Origin: Thermoguttaceae bacterium
GTDB lineage: Bacteria; Planctomycetota; Planctomycetia; Pirellulales; Thermoguttaceae
Direction of reading: 5' to 3'
Assembly: GCA_017557195.1 (NCBI GenBank)
Contig: JAFZAL010000034.1
Coordinates: 1-60,209, forward strand
DNA: 60,209 nucleotides
The notes beneath the pieces are model-generated. The model was not told the DNA's origin. It searched no databases and worked only from the letters and a program-made list of their open reading frames with translations. Shown here piece after piece: positions 52,389-60,209 of this stretch (within the stretch, counting starts at the first letter, position 1; each line of letters starts with the position of its first letter). A program made the position numbers and the translations under genes.

Positions 52389-53228
52389 ATGAAATTCGCC
52401 TACAGTACAAACGCCTACCGTAATTTTACTATAGAACAGACCGTTTTGAAGGTTTCCCGGCTGGGATATCACGCCATTGAGCTTCTGGCGGACGTCCCGC
52501 ATGCGTGGCCCGCCGGGCTGTTGCCGGTTCAGATTGACAACATCCGCGACGCTCTGGAACGCTGTCGGCTTGCTATTTCCAACGTCAACGCCTTCATGAT
52601 GAACGCCGTTGCCGACCCCCGTCAGCCGTATTGGCACCCGTCCTGGATTGAACCGTCTGCCGACTACCGCGCCATTCGTCGAGAGCATACAAAGCGTTGT
52701 CTGCGATTGGCGGCGCAGCTGGGCGCGAAGAACATCCAAACCAATCCCGGCGGTCCGATTCCCGACGGCATGACCCGTCAGGCGGCGTACGATGTCTTCT
52801 ACGAAGAAATCATGCCCTGCATTGAGGTTGCGGAAGAAGTCGGCGTTGACCTGCTCATCGAACCGGAACCGCAACTGCTGATCGAGAAGTTTGAACAGTA
52901 CCTGGAATTCGCCGACCGCATCGACAGCCCCCGCCTGGGTCTGAACTTCGACATCGGGCACGCTTTCTGCGTCGGACAGAACCCCGTCGACTGGATCGAA
53001 CCGCTCAAAGAGCATACGCGCCATTACCATATCGAGGACATCAACGAACAGCGCGTTCATCACCATCTCGTTCCAGGAGAAGGAGTTATAAACTTCCCCC
53101 CCATCTTGAACGCCATCGAAAAGTCCGGCTACAAAGGCTGGGTTACCGTCGAACTCTACCCCTACGTTGACGACCCCGACAGCGCAGGTCGAGAAGCGTT
53201 GAGAGTTCTAAAGGGGTTTGGGAATTAG
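52389..53228 (+). CDS. Sugar phosphate isomerase/epimerase-like TIM-barrel protein (AP endonuclease 2 fold)
   Basis: 279 residues. Xylose-isomerase-like TIM barrel: MKFAYSTNAYRNFTIEQTVLKVSRLGYHAIELL, LLIEPEPQLL, LNFDIGHAFCVGQNPVDWIE, HYHIEDINEQRVHHHLVPGEG and GWVTVELYPYVDDP. The metal ligands Glu, Asp, His and Glu are in the expected order. Members isomerise or epimerise sugars; exact substrate unknown. The stop (GGGAAT-TAG) opens into the next heptamer repeat. Confidence 0.85.
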   Translation: MKFAYSTNAYRNFTIEQTVLKVSRLGYHAIELLADVPHAWPAGLLPVQIDNIRDALERCRLAISNVNAFMMNAVADPRQPYWHPSWIEPSADYRAIRREHTKRCLRLAAQLGAKNIQTNPGGPIPDGMTRQAAYDVFYEEIMPCIEVAEEVGVDLLIEPEPQLLIEKFEQYLEFADRIDSPRLGLNFDIGHAFCVGQNPVDWIEPLKEHTRHYHIEDINEQRVHHHLVPGEGVINFPPILNAIEKSGYKGWVTVELYPYVDDPDSAGREALRVLKGFGN

Positions 53229-53312
53229 GTCCTGTGGAATAGGGAGTAGGGAATAGGGAGTAGATTAATTCAACATAATATTCTGTTAAATTCCCTATTC
53301 CTTTCTGCCCAT
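53226..53312. repeat. Heptamer-period repeat, locus 17
   Basis: TAGGTCC/TGTGGAA/TAGGGAG/TAGGGAA/TAGGGAG/TAG, then an AT-rich loop, then CCCTATTCC. The first TAG is the upstream stop codon. Confidence 0.8.
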
Positions 53313-53366
53313 ATTTTAAAAATTTTCGGAAAATTTTATCTATTCTATTCATTTTTTGAAAAAACG

Positions 53367-53375
53367 TGTTATAAT
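53367..53375 (+). promoter_or_regulatory. Extended -10 promoter of the giant acetylesterase gene
   Basis: TGTTATAAT, 78 nt before the ATG at 53453. No clear -35. Confidence 0.5.
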
Positions 53376-53452
53376 ATTAAATTAGTGGAAAATATAAACT
53401 CGAAGTATTGTCGAGTTTTTGCATATTCATTATATTAATTTTATAACACAAA

Positions 53453-56400
53453 ATGAAAACATACATTTCCGGCGTTGTGGGAGCCGTTGCGCTCGCGTTT
53501 AGCATTATCGCGTTGTCGTCCGCTCAGACGTTCAAAACGAACGAAGATATTGAAGCGATGGGGTATTCCCACATCTATTCGCTTTCTATTCCGGACTACA
53601 CGAACTTTAAGGTCAATGGAGTTCCGTATTCCGTTAACAATTCTAATTTGAATCTGGGTCCAATTGAATCGGTTGCCTATCGGGTGAATTTGGGCGAGGA
53701 CAATTTCTGCTATGCGTCTTTTGGCGCATTTACCAGCGATTTGACTCGCATTGGCGTTCCGGTGCATGCTAATCAGTACGTTCAGCAGAGATACGTTCAG
53801 AATCTGTATTACGAAGCCAAGTCTCCTTTGCTCAACACGGCAGGAACGTCTGTTTCGCAGGGCAATATCGAATTCTGGTATAATAATTACGAGCAGAACA
53901 ATGAATTGAGCATTCCTAACGCCAGCAGCGGCACAGACCGCGCAGGCTACGACTTCGGCGACAAGATGACGAATGGGACTCATGGTTCCATGCAGTTGCA
54001 TGACTATCAAAACAGAACGACGATTTTTGCGTTCAATAACTGGAACAACGCTTCCGAAGACGCGGCTCTGGGAGTTGGTAACAGCAATATTGCCAATACG
54101 GGAACGGACTGGACTTTCGCCGTTAATTCACAGTCTTATAACGTTAAGCAGATGGACATCTTCGCCAAGCCCGTCTTTTCTCAGATGAGCGAGTCGGACT
54201 ACTCCGCCATTTCCGGCGAAGTTTCCAATATGAAGCTGCTCTATAAGCTCGACTGCCCGCTTCAGGGAACGTACAGCGCCAACAATTACATTATCAATAA
54301 CGCAACCAATTCCGATCTTTCCGGCATGCCGCTCAAACGAGTTGGATATTACATGGTCTTGGACAAGGGGAACGGATCGGTCGATTACGCCTATGCGGGC
54401 TACGACGCAACGACCAACGACTTGATCCAGCTCGGTCTGCCCTTTGACGGCTCGGTTCGTCAGCAGACGGTTTCCAACATGACGGTTCAGTCCAACGTTT
54501 CGGGCGTTGTCAACGGCAAGAACATCGCCACTGGCAACATCGAAATGTGGAATTCTGACTACACACAAACCAACTCCGCCAACGTTCCCAACGCCAGCGG
54601 AAGTGAATACGATTTCGGCGACCAGCCCAGAAGCGGCACCTACGCCAGTTTCCAGATTCACAACTACGGCGCCGGTCAGACTGTCATGGCTCTCAACAAG
54701 TGGAACGGACAGGCGTCTGGAACCAAGACGATTGACATCGGAATTGGAAACAACACCGGCTCCGGTTCTCCCGACTACACGTTCAACGGGGATCAGGGAA
54801 CAAATTCCAACGCGTCACAGTATCAAACCCGTTCGCTTTACGTACTGGCGGAAGCCGCGATTGCGCCCGGCATGGAACACGTTGCTGACGCCTCCAAGTA
54901 CGTCCTCGTTCAAGGCGCGAAGCTGACCACTCAAATGGGAACCGAATGGCGGGCGGATTATCAGGGCGTTGATTACAATATTGCGAACAACGTCGCCCAG
55001 CTGCAAAAGACGCTCGGTCCGTTTGACCGCGTCGGATATTATATGGAATACGCTCAAACCGTCGACAGCGATCTGAAATACGTCTTCGCGTCCTTCGATA
55101 CGATGACGGCTGACATCTCCAAAATCGGCGTCCCGGTTTACGGAACGGGCGAATTCTATCAGCAGACCGTCAAGAATCTTCAGGTTACGACAAACGTAAC
55201 AGCGGCAGACGGTTTGATTAACGATCCCAGCACGGGAACGCAGGCTGTCGCCAATACGACGGTAAAGCACAATACCGGTTATCTGGAATTTTGGCCGTCC
55301 AACTACGGAGCCGGAAAGGGAACGGTTATTTCTCAAGGCGACGGCAATACCTTCGACATCAACGACTCCGGTTCAGACATGGGTTTTGGACACGGCTCAA
55401 TGCAAATTCATTCGCTTGATACGGAACAAACCATCTTTGCGTTGAATGCGTTCAAGGCGACAAAACAATATGGAATCGGTACAAATCCCAGTCCTTCCGG
55501 CAACAGCAGCGGCAGTCAGAAAGACTGGACTTTTGATACGTCCAAGAGTGGATACGCCATCGCTAACATCTACACGTTTGCCAAGCCGGTTTTGTCCGAC
55601 ATGGACGCGGAACATTTCTCGGCTATTCAGTCTGAAGCCGCCAACATGCACCTGGTTTACAAGCTGGACTGCCCGCTCTACGGAAATTACAGCGCAGACA
55701 ATTACACCGTCAACAACCTCAACAATCTGGGCGACCTGGCGGGCATGCCTCTTAAACGAGTTGCGTATTACATGACGCTGGAAAAAGCCGATGGTTCCGG
55801 CACGGATTACGCCTACGCATCTTATGATGCTTTAACCAACGACGTCAATCAGATTGGCATGCCGTTCGACGGAACGATTCGTCAGAGTACAGTCAACAAT
55901 TTAACGGTTTCGTCCAACGTTGCCGGCGTTGTCAACGGAACGGGGCTGTCTGGCAACATTGAAATGTGGAAGCAGACATACGAAAAGCCGAATACAGCCG
56001 GCGTACCTGGAGGCAGCGATTCAACATACGACATTGGCGATAAACCGACAACCGGCAATTACGGCAGCTTCCAGATTCACAACTACGGAAACCAGCAGAC
56101 CGTTATGGCTCTTAACGCCTGGAATGGAATCGCCAGTACTTCTACAGGCAAAACAATCGATATCGGAATTGGAAACAACAATACGGGCGCCGGCGATCCG
56201 GACTTTACGTTTAACGGCGAACAGGGAACAAACTCCAACGCGTCACAGTATTCCAACAGAACGCTGTACGTCATGGCGGAAGCCGCTTTGGCGCCAGGCA
56301 TGGCAAACGTTACAAACGGATCGGAATACACGATGGTTCAGGGCGCGCGTCTGACGACTCAAATGGGAACAAACTGGCAGTCAAACAACGTTAATTACGA

Positions 56401-59020
56401 TATTGTCAACAATGTTGCCCAGCTTCAAGGTCAGGGCGTTCTCTTTGACCGCGTTGGATATTACATGGAATACGCTAAAAACGCCAGCGATCCGCTGACG
56501 TACGTCTTCGTTTCGTTCGACGCCATGACGACCGACATTTCCCGGATTGGCGTTCCCACAAACTTGTCCGGCGAGTTCTATAACCAAACGGTGAACAATC
56601 TGGAAATCACAACCAACGTTGCTTCAACTCAAGGGCGCATTACCGACCCGAGTACCGGAACGCAAATCGCCGCCAATACGACCATTTCTCAGAAACAGGG
56701 CTATTTGGAATTCTGGCCTCACAGCTATAATCAAAACAAGAGCAATGTCATTGAGGCAGGAACCAGCGATTTTTACGACATCAACGACACGTATACGTCG
56801 ACGGGCACCAACGCCTATGGATCCATGCAGGTTCATTCGCTGGCAACCAATGAAACGATTTTTGCTCTGAACCGTTTTTCCGGGACTAAATGTTACGGCA
56901 TTGGAACCAACCCGAATCCTTCTGCAACCGCCAGCAACGCTCAGCGGGACTGGACATTCGACGAAAGCAAAGCCAATTACGCCATTGCCAACATTTACAC
57001 GTTCGTTCACGAAGTTGACGCCTTGCTGACCACAAGCGCGTATTCGCTCTTCCAGAGAAATCTCAACAACACCGCCGACGTCAAACTTGGCTGTACGTTG
57101 AAGACTGCCAACGGCGTTACAATTGACGCGGTTCAGGCGTCCGTCGACGGCGGAGACTGGATTGCTTTGGCGATGAATTCAGACGGAACCTTTACCGGAA
57201 CGACGTCTCTTGTCGCCGGCATGCACAACGTTGACTATCAGGCGTTAGACGCTAACGGAAACGTCATTGCGACGAAGTCTGGACAGGTTGGCGTAGGAGA
57301 AATCTTCATCACCGCCGGACAGTCCAACTCGACCAACTACGGCGACGTTCGTCAGGCGTCCACGTCGCCCATGGCGTTAGCGTACAATCCCAAGACGGGC
57401 GAATGGCAGCTCAACGCCGACCCGCAGCAAGGACCGCTCGACAACAGCTCCAAGGGATCCACCTGGCCGTCCTTTGCCGATACGATGGTTGACCTCGAAG
57501 GCGTTCCCGTTGGAACGTACACCGTTGGCTACGGCGGAACGAGTCAAACGCAATGGGCTAACGACTGGAACGGCATCTACAGCAACCTCAAGGCGGCAAT
57601 GGAATTCCTCAATGAAAACGCCGACGGCTTTGCTGGCATCCTCTGGCATCAGGGCGAATCCGACAAGGGTACGTCAGAGGATAATTATTACAACATGCTC
57701 AACGCCTTGATTGAACGGACTCGAACCGATTCCGGCAACGAGGATTTGCCGTGGGGCGTCGCGATTGCCTCTGCCGATTCCAACGGCACCGCATACAGCA
57801 ATGTTACCAACGCACAGCATCGCGTTATTGCGGACGATCCGCTGGTCTTCGAAGGCGTCGATACCGATGTGTTCCCGCGCGAACTTCGCGGCGAAGGCAG
57901 CAACTCCATTCACCTCAGCGACGCCGGCTTGAAAGAAGCAGGCAGACTCTGGGCGACAACCGCCGGCGAAGACATCGTTGGTCTTCGCAAGTACTGGCGC
58001 GCCGATTCCAATGAAGCCCTTGCCGTTTCTGATTGGGAAGTCAACGGCGGATACAAGCTGGGCATCAAGCTCGATTCCGGCGACAATCATTCTGTCGAAG
58101 CTGATAACAACGTTCAGATGGTTGCCGACGGTACTGTCGAAGTTGGCGAAGGTTATTCGCTGACTCTGACCGGTAACGTTACCGGTTCCGGCGAGATGGT
58201 CAAAACCGGCGCAGGCGATCTGACGCTTTCCGGAGACCGCTCCAGATTCACCGGCAAGACAACCGTTTCTGAAGGAACTTTGGAACTGACAGGAGACGCA
58301 GTCTACACGAACGGTCCAATGGAATTTGACAACAACACGACTTTGGTTTACAACGTCGACGCTAACGAGGAGCCAAAGCAGGTAACGTTCTCCGACGAAG
58401 TAACGCTTACTGGTGGAAACGTCCTCAAGACAGGCGGCGGCAAGCTCAAGATTAAAGCGTCTGGAACGCAGTTTGCTATCAATGACTTTGCTGTCGAAGC
58501 TGGCGAGCTGGACTTCCTCGGCGACCTCACCGGCAATCTGGAAGTCAAGCCGGGCGCGAAATTCTCGCCGGGCAACTCCGTTGGAGATTTGACCGTCTAC
58601 GGCAACGTCACAATCGACGCCGGCGCGACGGGGCTGTTTGAATTCAAAGCGTACAATCCTGAAGATTTAGAATACGATACGCTGACCATTGCGGACGACG
58701 ACAACTCTTTTGAACTGGCTGACGGTTCGATGATCGAACTTTCCTTTGCAGGCAACCCTGCTCTTTGGGCGGAAGAAGGCGCCACATATCAGCTGGTGTT
58801 CGATAACGGTTTTGCCGACGAGGAAACTTTCCTGGACGGCGTCCTTGGCAACTATCAAAATATGTTTGCTTTGCTGGGAACGCCGCAGGGTCTTTTCCTG
58901 GTCGGCTTGGGCGCTCCTGAAAGTACCGGCGTTCCAGAACCGTCCACCTGGGCGCTGCTGCTTCTCGGAACAGCCGGTCTGTTCTGGCTGAGAAGAAAGA
59001 ACTCGTTACAAAAAAATTGA
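53453..59020 (+). CDS. Giant PEP-CTERM protein with SASA-type acetylesterase domain and repeated N-terminal modules
   Basis: 1855 residues, signal peptide about 1-24. Residues about 25-1190 are five tandem modules of about 235 residues, each with FDRVGYYMEY/RVAYYM, a GVPV/GxPF segment, GNIEMW/YLEFW and a DFGD...GSxQIH...TVxAL pattern. About 1282-1500 is a sialate O-acetylesterase (SASA/SGNH-like) domain (GQSNSTNYGD block I, ILWHQGESDKG block, IHLSDAGLKEAG with the Asp/His end), so it probably removes acetyl groups from sugars. Then one autotransporter-like strand repeat (TKTGAGDLTLSGDRSRFTGKTTV, read in parts) and the C-terminal PEP-CTERM signal VPEPSTWALLLLGTAGLFWLRRKN. Surface or matrix localisation is expected. 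Confidence 0.85.
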   Translation: MKTYISGVVGAVALAFSIIALSSAQTFKTNEDIEAMGYSHIYSLSIPDYTNFKVNGVPYSVNNSNLNLGPIESVAYRVNLGEDNFCYASFGAFTSDLTRIGVPVHANQYVQQRYVQNLYYEAKSPLLNTAGTSVSQGNIEFWYNNYEQNNELSIPNASSGTDRAGYDFGDKMTNGTHGSMQLHDYQNRTTIFAFNNWNNASEDAALGVGNSNIANTGTDWTFAVNSQSYNVKQMDIFAKPVFSQMSESDYSAISGEVSNMKLLYKLDCPLQGTYSANNYIINNATNSDLSGMPLKRVGYYMVLDKGNGSVDYAYAGYDATTNDLIQLGLPFDGSVRQQTVSNMTVQSNVSGVVNGKNIATGNIEMWNSDYTQTNSANVPNASGSEYDFGDQPRSGTYASFQIHNYGAGQTVMALNKWNGQASGTKTIDIGIGNNTGSGSPDYTFNGDQGTNSNASQYQTRSLYVLAEAAIAPGMEHVADASKYVLVQGAKLTTQMGTEWRADYQGVDYNIANNVAQLQKTLGPFDRVGYYMEYAQTVDSDLKYVFASFDTMTADISKIGVPVYGTGEFYQQTVKNLQVTTNVTAADGLINDPSTGTQAVANTTVKHNTGYLEFWPSNYGAGKGTVISQGDGNTFDINDSGSDMGFGHGSMQIHSLDTEQTIFALNAFKATKQYGIGTNPSPSGNSSGSQKDWTFDTSKSGYAIANIYTFAKPVLSDMDAEHFSAIQSEAANMHLVYKLDCPLYGNYSADNYTVNNLNNLGDLAGMPLKRVAYYMTLEKADGSGTDYAYASYDALTNDVNQIGMPFDGTIRQSTVNNLTVSSNVAGVVNGTGLSGNIEMWKQTYEKPNTAGVPGGSDSTYDIGDKPTTGNYGSFQIHNYGNQQTVMALNAWNGIASTSTGKTIDIGIGNNNTGAGDPDFTFNGEQGTNSNASQYSNRTLYVMAEAALAPGMANVTNGSEYTMVQGARLTTQMGTNWQSNNVNYDIVNNVAQLQGQGVLFDRVGYYMEYAKNASDPLTYVFVSFDAMTTDISRIGVPTNLSGEFYNQTVNNLEITTNVASTQGRITDPSTGTQIAANTTISQKQGYLEFWPHSYNQNKSNVIEAGTSDFYDINDTYTSTGTNAYGSMQVHSLATNETIFALNRFSGTKCYGIGTNPNPSATASNAQRDWTFDESKANYAIANIYTFVHEVDALLTTSAYSLFQRNLNNTADVKLGCTLKTANGVTIDAVQASVDGGDWIALAMNSDGTFTGTTSLVAGMHNVDYQALDANGNVIATKSGQVGVGEIFITAGQSNSTNYGDVRQASTSPMALAYNPKTGEWQLNADPQQGPLDNSSKGSTWPSFADTMVDLEGVPVGTYTVGYGGTSQTQWANDWNGIYSNLKAAMEFLNENADGFAGILWHQGESDKGTSEDNYYNMLNALIERTRTDSGNEDLPWGVAIASADSNGTAYSNVTNAQHRVIADDPLVFEGVDTDVFPRELRGEGSNSIHLSDAGLKEAGRLWATTAGEDIVGLRKYWRADSNEALAVSDWEVNGGYKLGIKLDSGDNHSVEADNNVQMVADGTVEVGEGYSLTLTGNVTGSGEMVKTGAGDLTLSGDRSRFTGKTTVSEGTLELTGDAVYTNGPMEFDNNTTLVYNVDANEEPKQVTFSDEVTLTGGNVLKTGGGKLKIKASGTQFAINDFAVEAGELDFLGDLTGNLEVKPGAKFSPGNSVGDLTVYGNVTIDAGATGLFEFKAYNPEDLEYDTLTIADDDNSFELADGSMIELSFAGNPALWAEEGATYQLVFDNGFADEETFLDGVLGNYQNMFALLGTPQGLFLVGLGAPESTGVPEPSTWALLLLGTAGLFWLRRKNSLQKN

Positions 59021-59029
59021 TTTATTTCC

Positions 59030-60209
59030 ATGAATAAAACTCGATTTTTTGCTCTCGCAATCCTTTTCCTTCAATTGACCGTTTGTCAGGCGCAGGAAAA
59101 GGATTGCGTTATTTATCGCTGGACGCAAATGGACGGCTCAGTCAGCTTGTCGTTCGTCTCCCCGGTTCATCAGGAGGACTTTTATCGGATCCGAATCACC
59201 CCTGCGGAAGTGGGGACGGATATAAAGTATCTGGACGTCTGCTCGCCGTTTGCCAAAGCGTCTGTCGGCGACGACGGCTTTTTCGTCCTGTCGCAAGGAC
59301 AGCTCATCACGTTTCACGATCAGCCGGAAGGACTGTATTCGCCGGGCGTCGTGCCCATGCCGGCGCTGGGACTCAAAACGCCGAAAGCCGGCTGCTGTCT
59401 GGTTGTCGTTAAGGGGATGCAGTACGATTACCGCCCGCGGGTTCAGCTCAAAGACGGGAAATACTCGCTCAGCCTGCGCTTTACGTTCAATGGCGTCAAG
59501 CCGTACGAGGACGTTATTATTGACGTCTATCCGCTTGGACGTGAAGGGTCTTATTCCGACGTCGCCCGGCGGTATCGGCAATATCAGCTTGATCGCGGGG
59601 AATGTTGCCCGTTAGCGGAACGAGTCAAAAACAATCCGGAATTGCAGTACGCCGTCGAGTCGGTTGAAGTTCGGCTCCGTCTGGGCTGGAAGCCGGTTCC
59701 CTCGCCGGTTGCGGAGCAGACGCCGGAAACCGAGCCGGAAATGAAAGTCGCAATCGACTTCGACCGCGTTGCCGACATCCTCGACGAGTTCAAGCGTCAG
59801 GGAATCGACAAGGCGGAGTTCTGTCTGGTCGGCTGGAATATCGGAGGGCACGACGGCCGATACCCGCAGATTTTCCCCGTCGACGAGCGCCTTGGCGGCG
59901 AGGAAAAGCTCAAAGCGCTCATTCAAAAAGCGCAGTCGATGGGCTATCAGATAACGTGTCACACCAATTCCACCGACGGGTACGCTATCGCCGATACGTG
60001 GAACGAGGATTTGTGCCTTGTCAATCGGGACGGGTCGCTCAATCACCCGCTGACGACCTGGGGCGGCGGACGAATGTACAATCTGTGTCCCCAGCCGGTC
60101 TATGAACGCTATACGCAAAGCGACTTGCCCCGCATAGCGCAGCTGGGATTTCGCGGCGTGCATTACATCGACGTCATTTCGACCGTTGCGCCGCGCGAAT
60201 GTTGGGACA
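59030..60209 (+). CDS. Secreted DUF5696-like (glycoside-hydrolase-like) protein, 3' end outside window
   Basis: Start ATG 59030, 10 nt past the preceding stop; the frame is open to the end of the window (about 393 residues). Signal peptide MNKTRFFALAILFLQLTVCQA. An N-terminal beta-sandwich (about 25-175) with YRWTQMDGSVSLSF is followed by VARRYRQYQLDRGE and then RLGWKPVPSP and a barrel-like region (FKRQGIDKAEFCLVGWNIGGHDGRYPQIFPVDERLGG in parts, CHTNSTDGYAIADTWNEDLC). This resembles DUF5696/GH101-like proteins in my memory. It probably cleaves or rearranges glycans. Immediately downstream of the acetylesterase gene, so one glycan-processing operon is plausible. Confidence 0.65.
   Translation, partial: MNKTRFFALAILFLQLTVCQAQEKDCVIYRWTQMDGSVSLSFVSPVHQEDFYRIRITPAEVGTDIKYLDVCSPFAKASVGDDGFFVLSQGQLITFHDQPEGLYSPGVVPMPALGLKTPKAGCCLVVVKGMQYDYRPRVQLKDGKYSLSLRFTFNGVKPYEDVIIDVYPLGREGSYSDVARRYRQYQLDRGECCPLAERVKNNPELQYAVESVEVRLRLGWKPVPSPVAEQTPETEPEMKVAIDFDRVADILDEFKRQGIDKAEFCLVGWNIGGHDGRYPQIFPVDERLGGEEKLKALIQKAQSMGYQITCHTNSTDGYAIADTWNEDLCLVNRDGSLNHPLTTWGGGRMYNLCPQPVYERYTQSDLPRIAQLGFRGVHYIDVISTVAPRECWD

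Overview
The window looks like a chromosomal stretch of a planctomycete. The support is a DUF1559 protein with a type II pseudopilin-like N-terminus, PEP-CTERM anchors on two giant secreted proteins, three paralogous Cys-containing beta-barrel porins, a planctomycete-style Hsp70 tail, and many large secreted proteins without Shine-Dalgarno sequences. A reverse-type rubrerythrin, a ferrous-iron (Feo) system with flavodoxin, xylose isomerase and acetylesterase/glycoside-hydrolase-like secreted proteins suggest a low-oxygen, glycan-using, possibly host-associated lifestyle. That lifestyle reading is inference.

Layout. 1-0.8 kb: end of an Hsp70-like gene converging on rubrerythrin. 1.2-6.2 kb: a small membrane protein and a DUF4011/SF1 helicase/Vsr-like nuclease. 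6.2-8.3 kb: a DUF1559 protein, then a 351-bp transposon-like element made of seven hairpins. 8.3-11.3 kb: two tandem porins. 11.4-17.9 kb: a tripartite metal-efflux (CzcBAC/CusBAC-type) operon whose adaptor has a His/Asp-rich tract. 17.9-23 kb: an iron regulon (DUF3793 protein, flavodoxin, DtxR-type regulator, feoA, feoB, FeoB-associated Cys-rich protein) with four similar palindromic operators and a probable iron-controlled structured RNA. 23.2-24.8 kb: a third porin with a tandem leader RNA motif. 24.9-31.4 kb: hpt, a HEAT protein, an unknown membrane protein, divergent epmB/efp and gcvPA. 31.9-42.8 kb: a LamG PEP-CTERM protein, Sel1 and TPR proteins, an MqnA-like protein and xylA. 43-53.2 kb: tRNA-Asn, coaE, lipoprotein, a giant secreted protein, epmA, a hydrolase and a TIM-barrel protein. 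53.4-60.2 kb: a giant acetylesterase-like PEP-CTERM protein and the start of a DUF5696-like protein.

The most unusual signal is a set of dispersed repeats with a strict 7-nt period. They fill gene junctions, form large hairpins around an ATTCGCC/GGCGAAT core, supply stop codons to upstream genes, and occur twice inside open reading frames without breaking them. Also unexplained are a structured leader motif upstream of all three porins (doubled before the third), an element with perfect 19-bp terminal inverted repeats, 9-bp target duplications and no coding capacity, and a promoter/iron-box/rod-hairpin/terminator unit that looks like an iron-responsive small RNA. All three genes for EF-P beta-lysylation (efp, epmB, epmA) are present.
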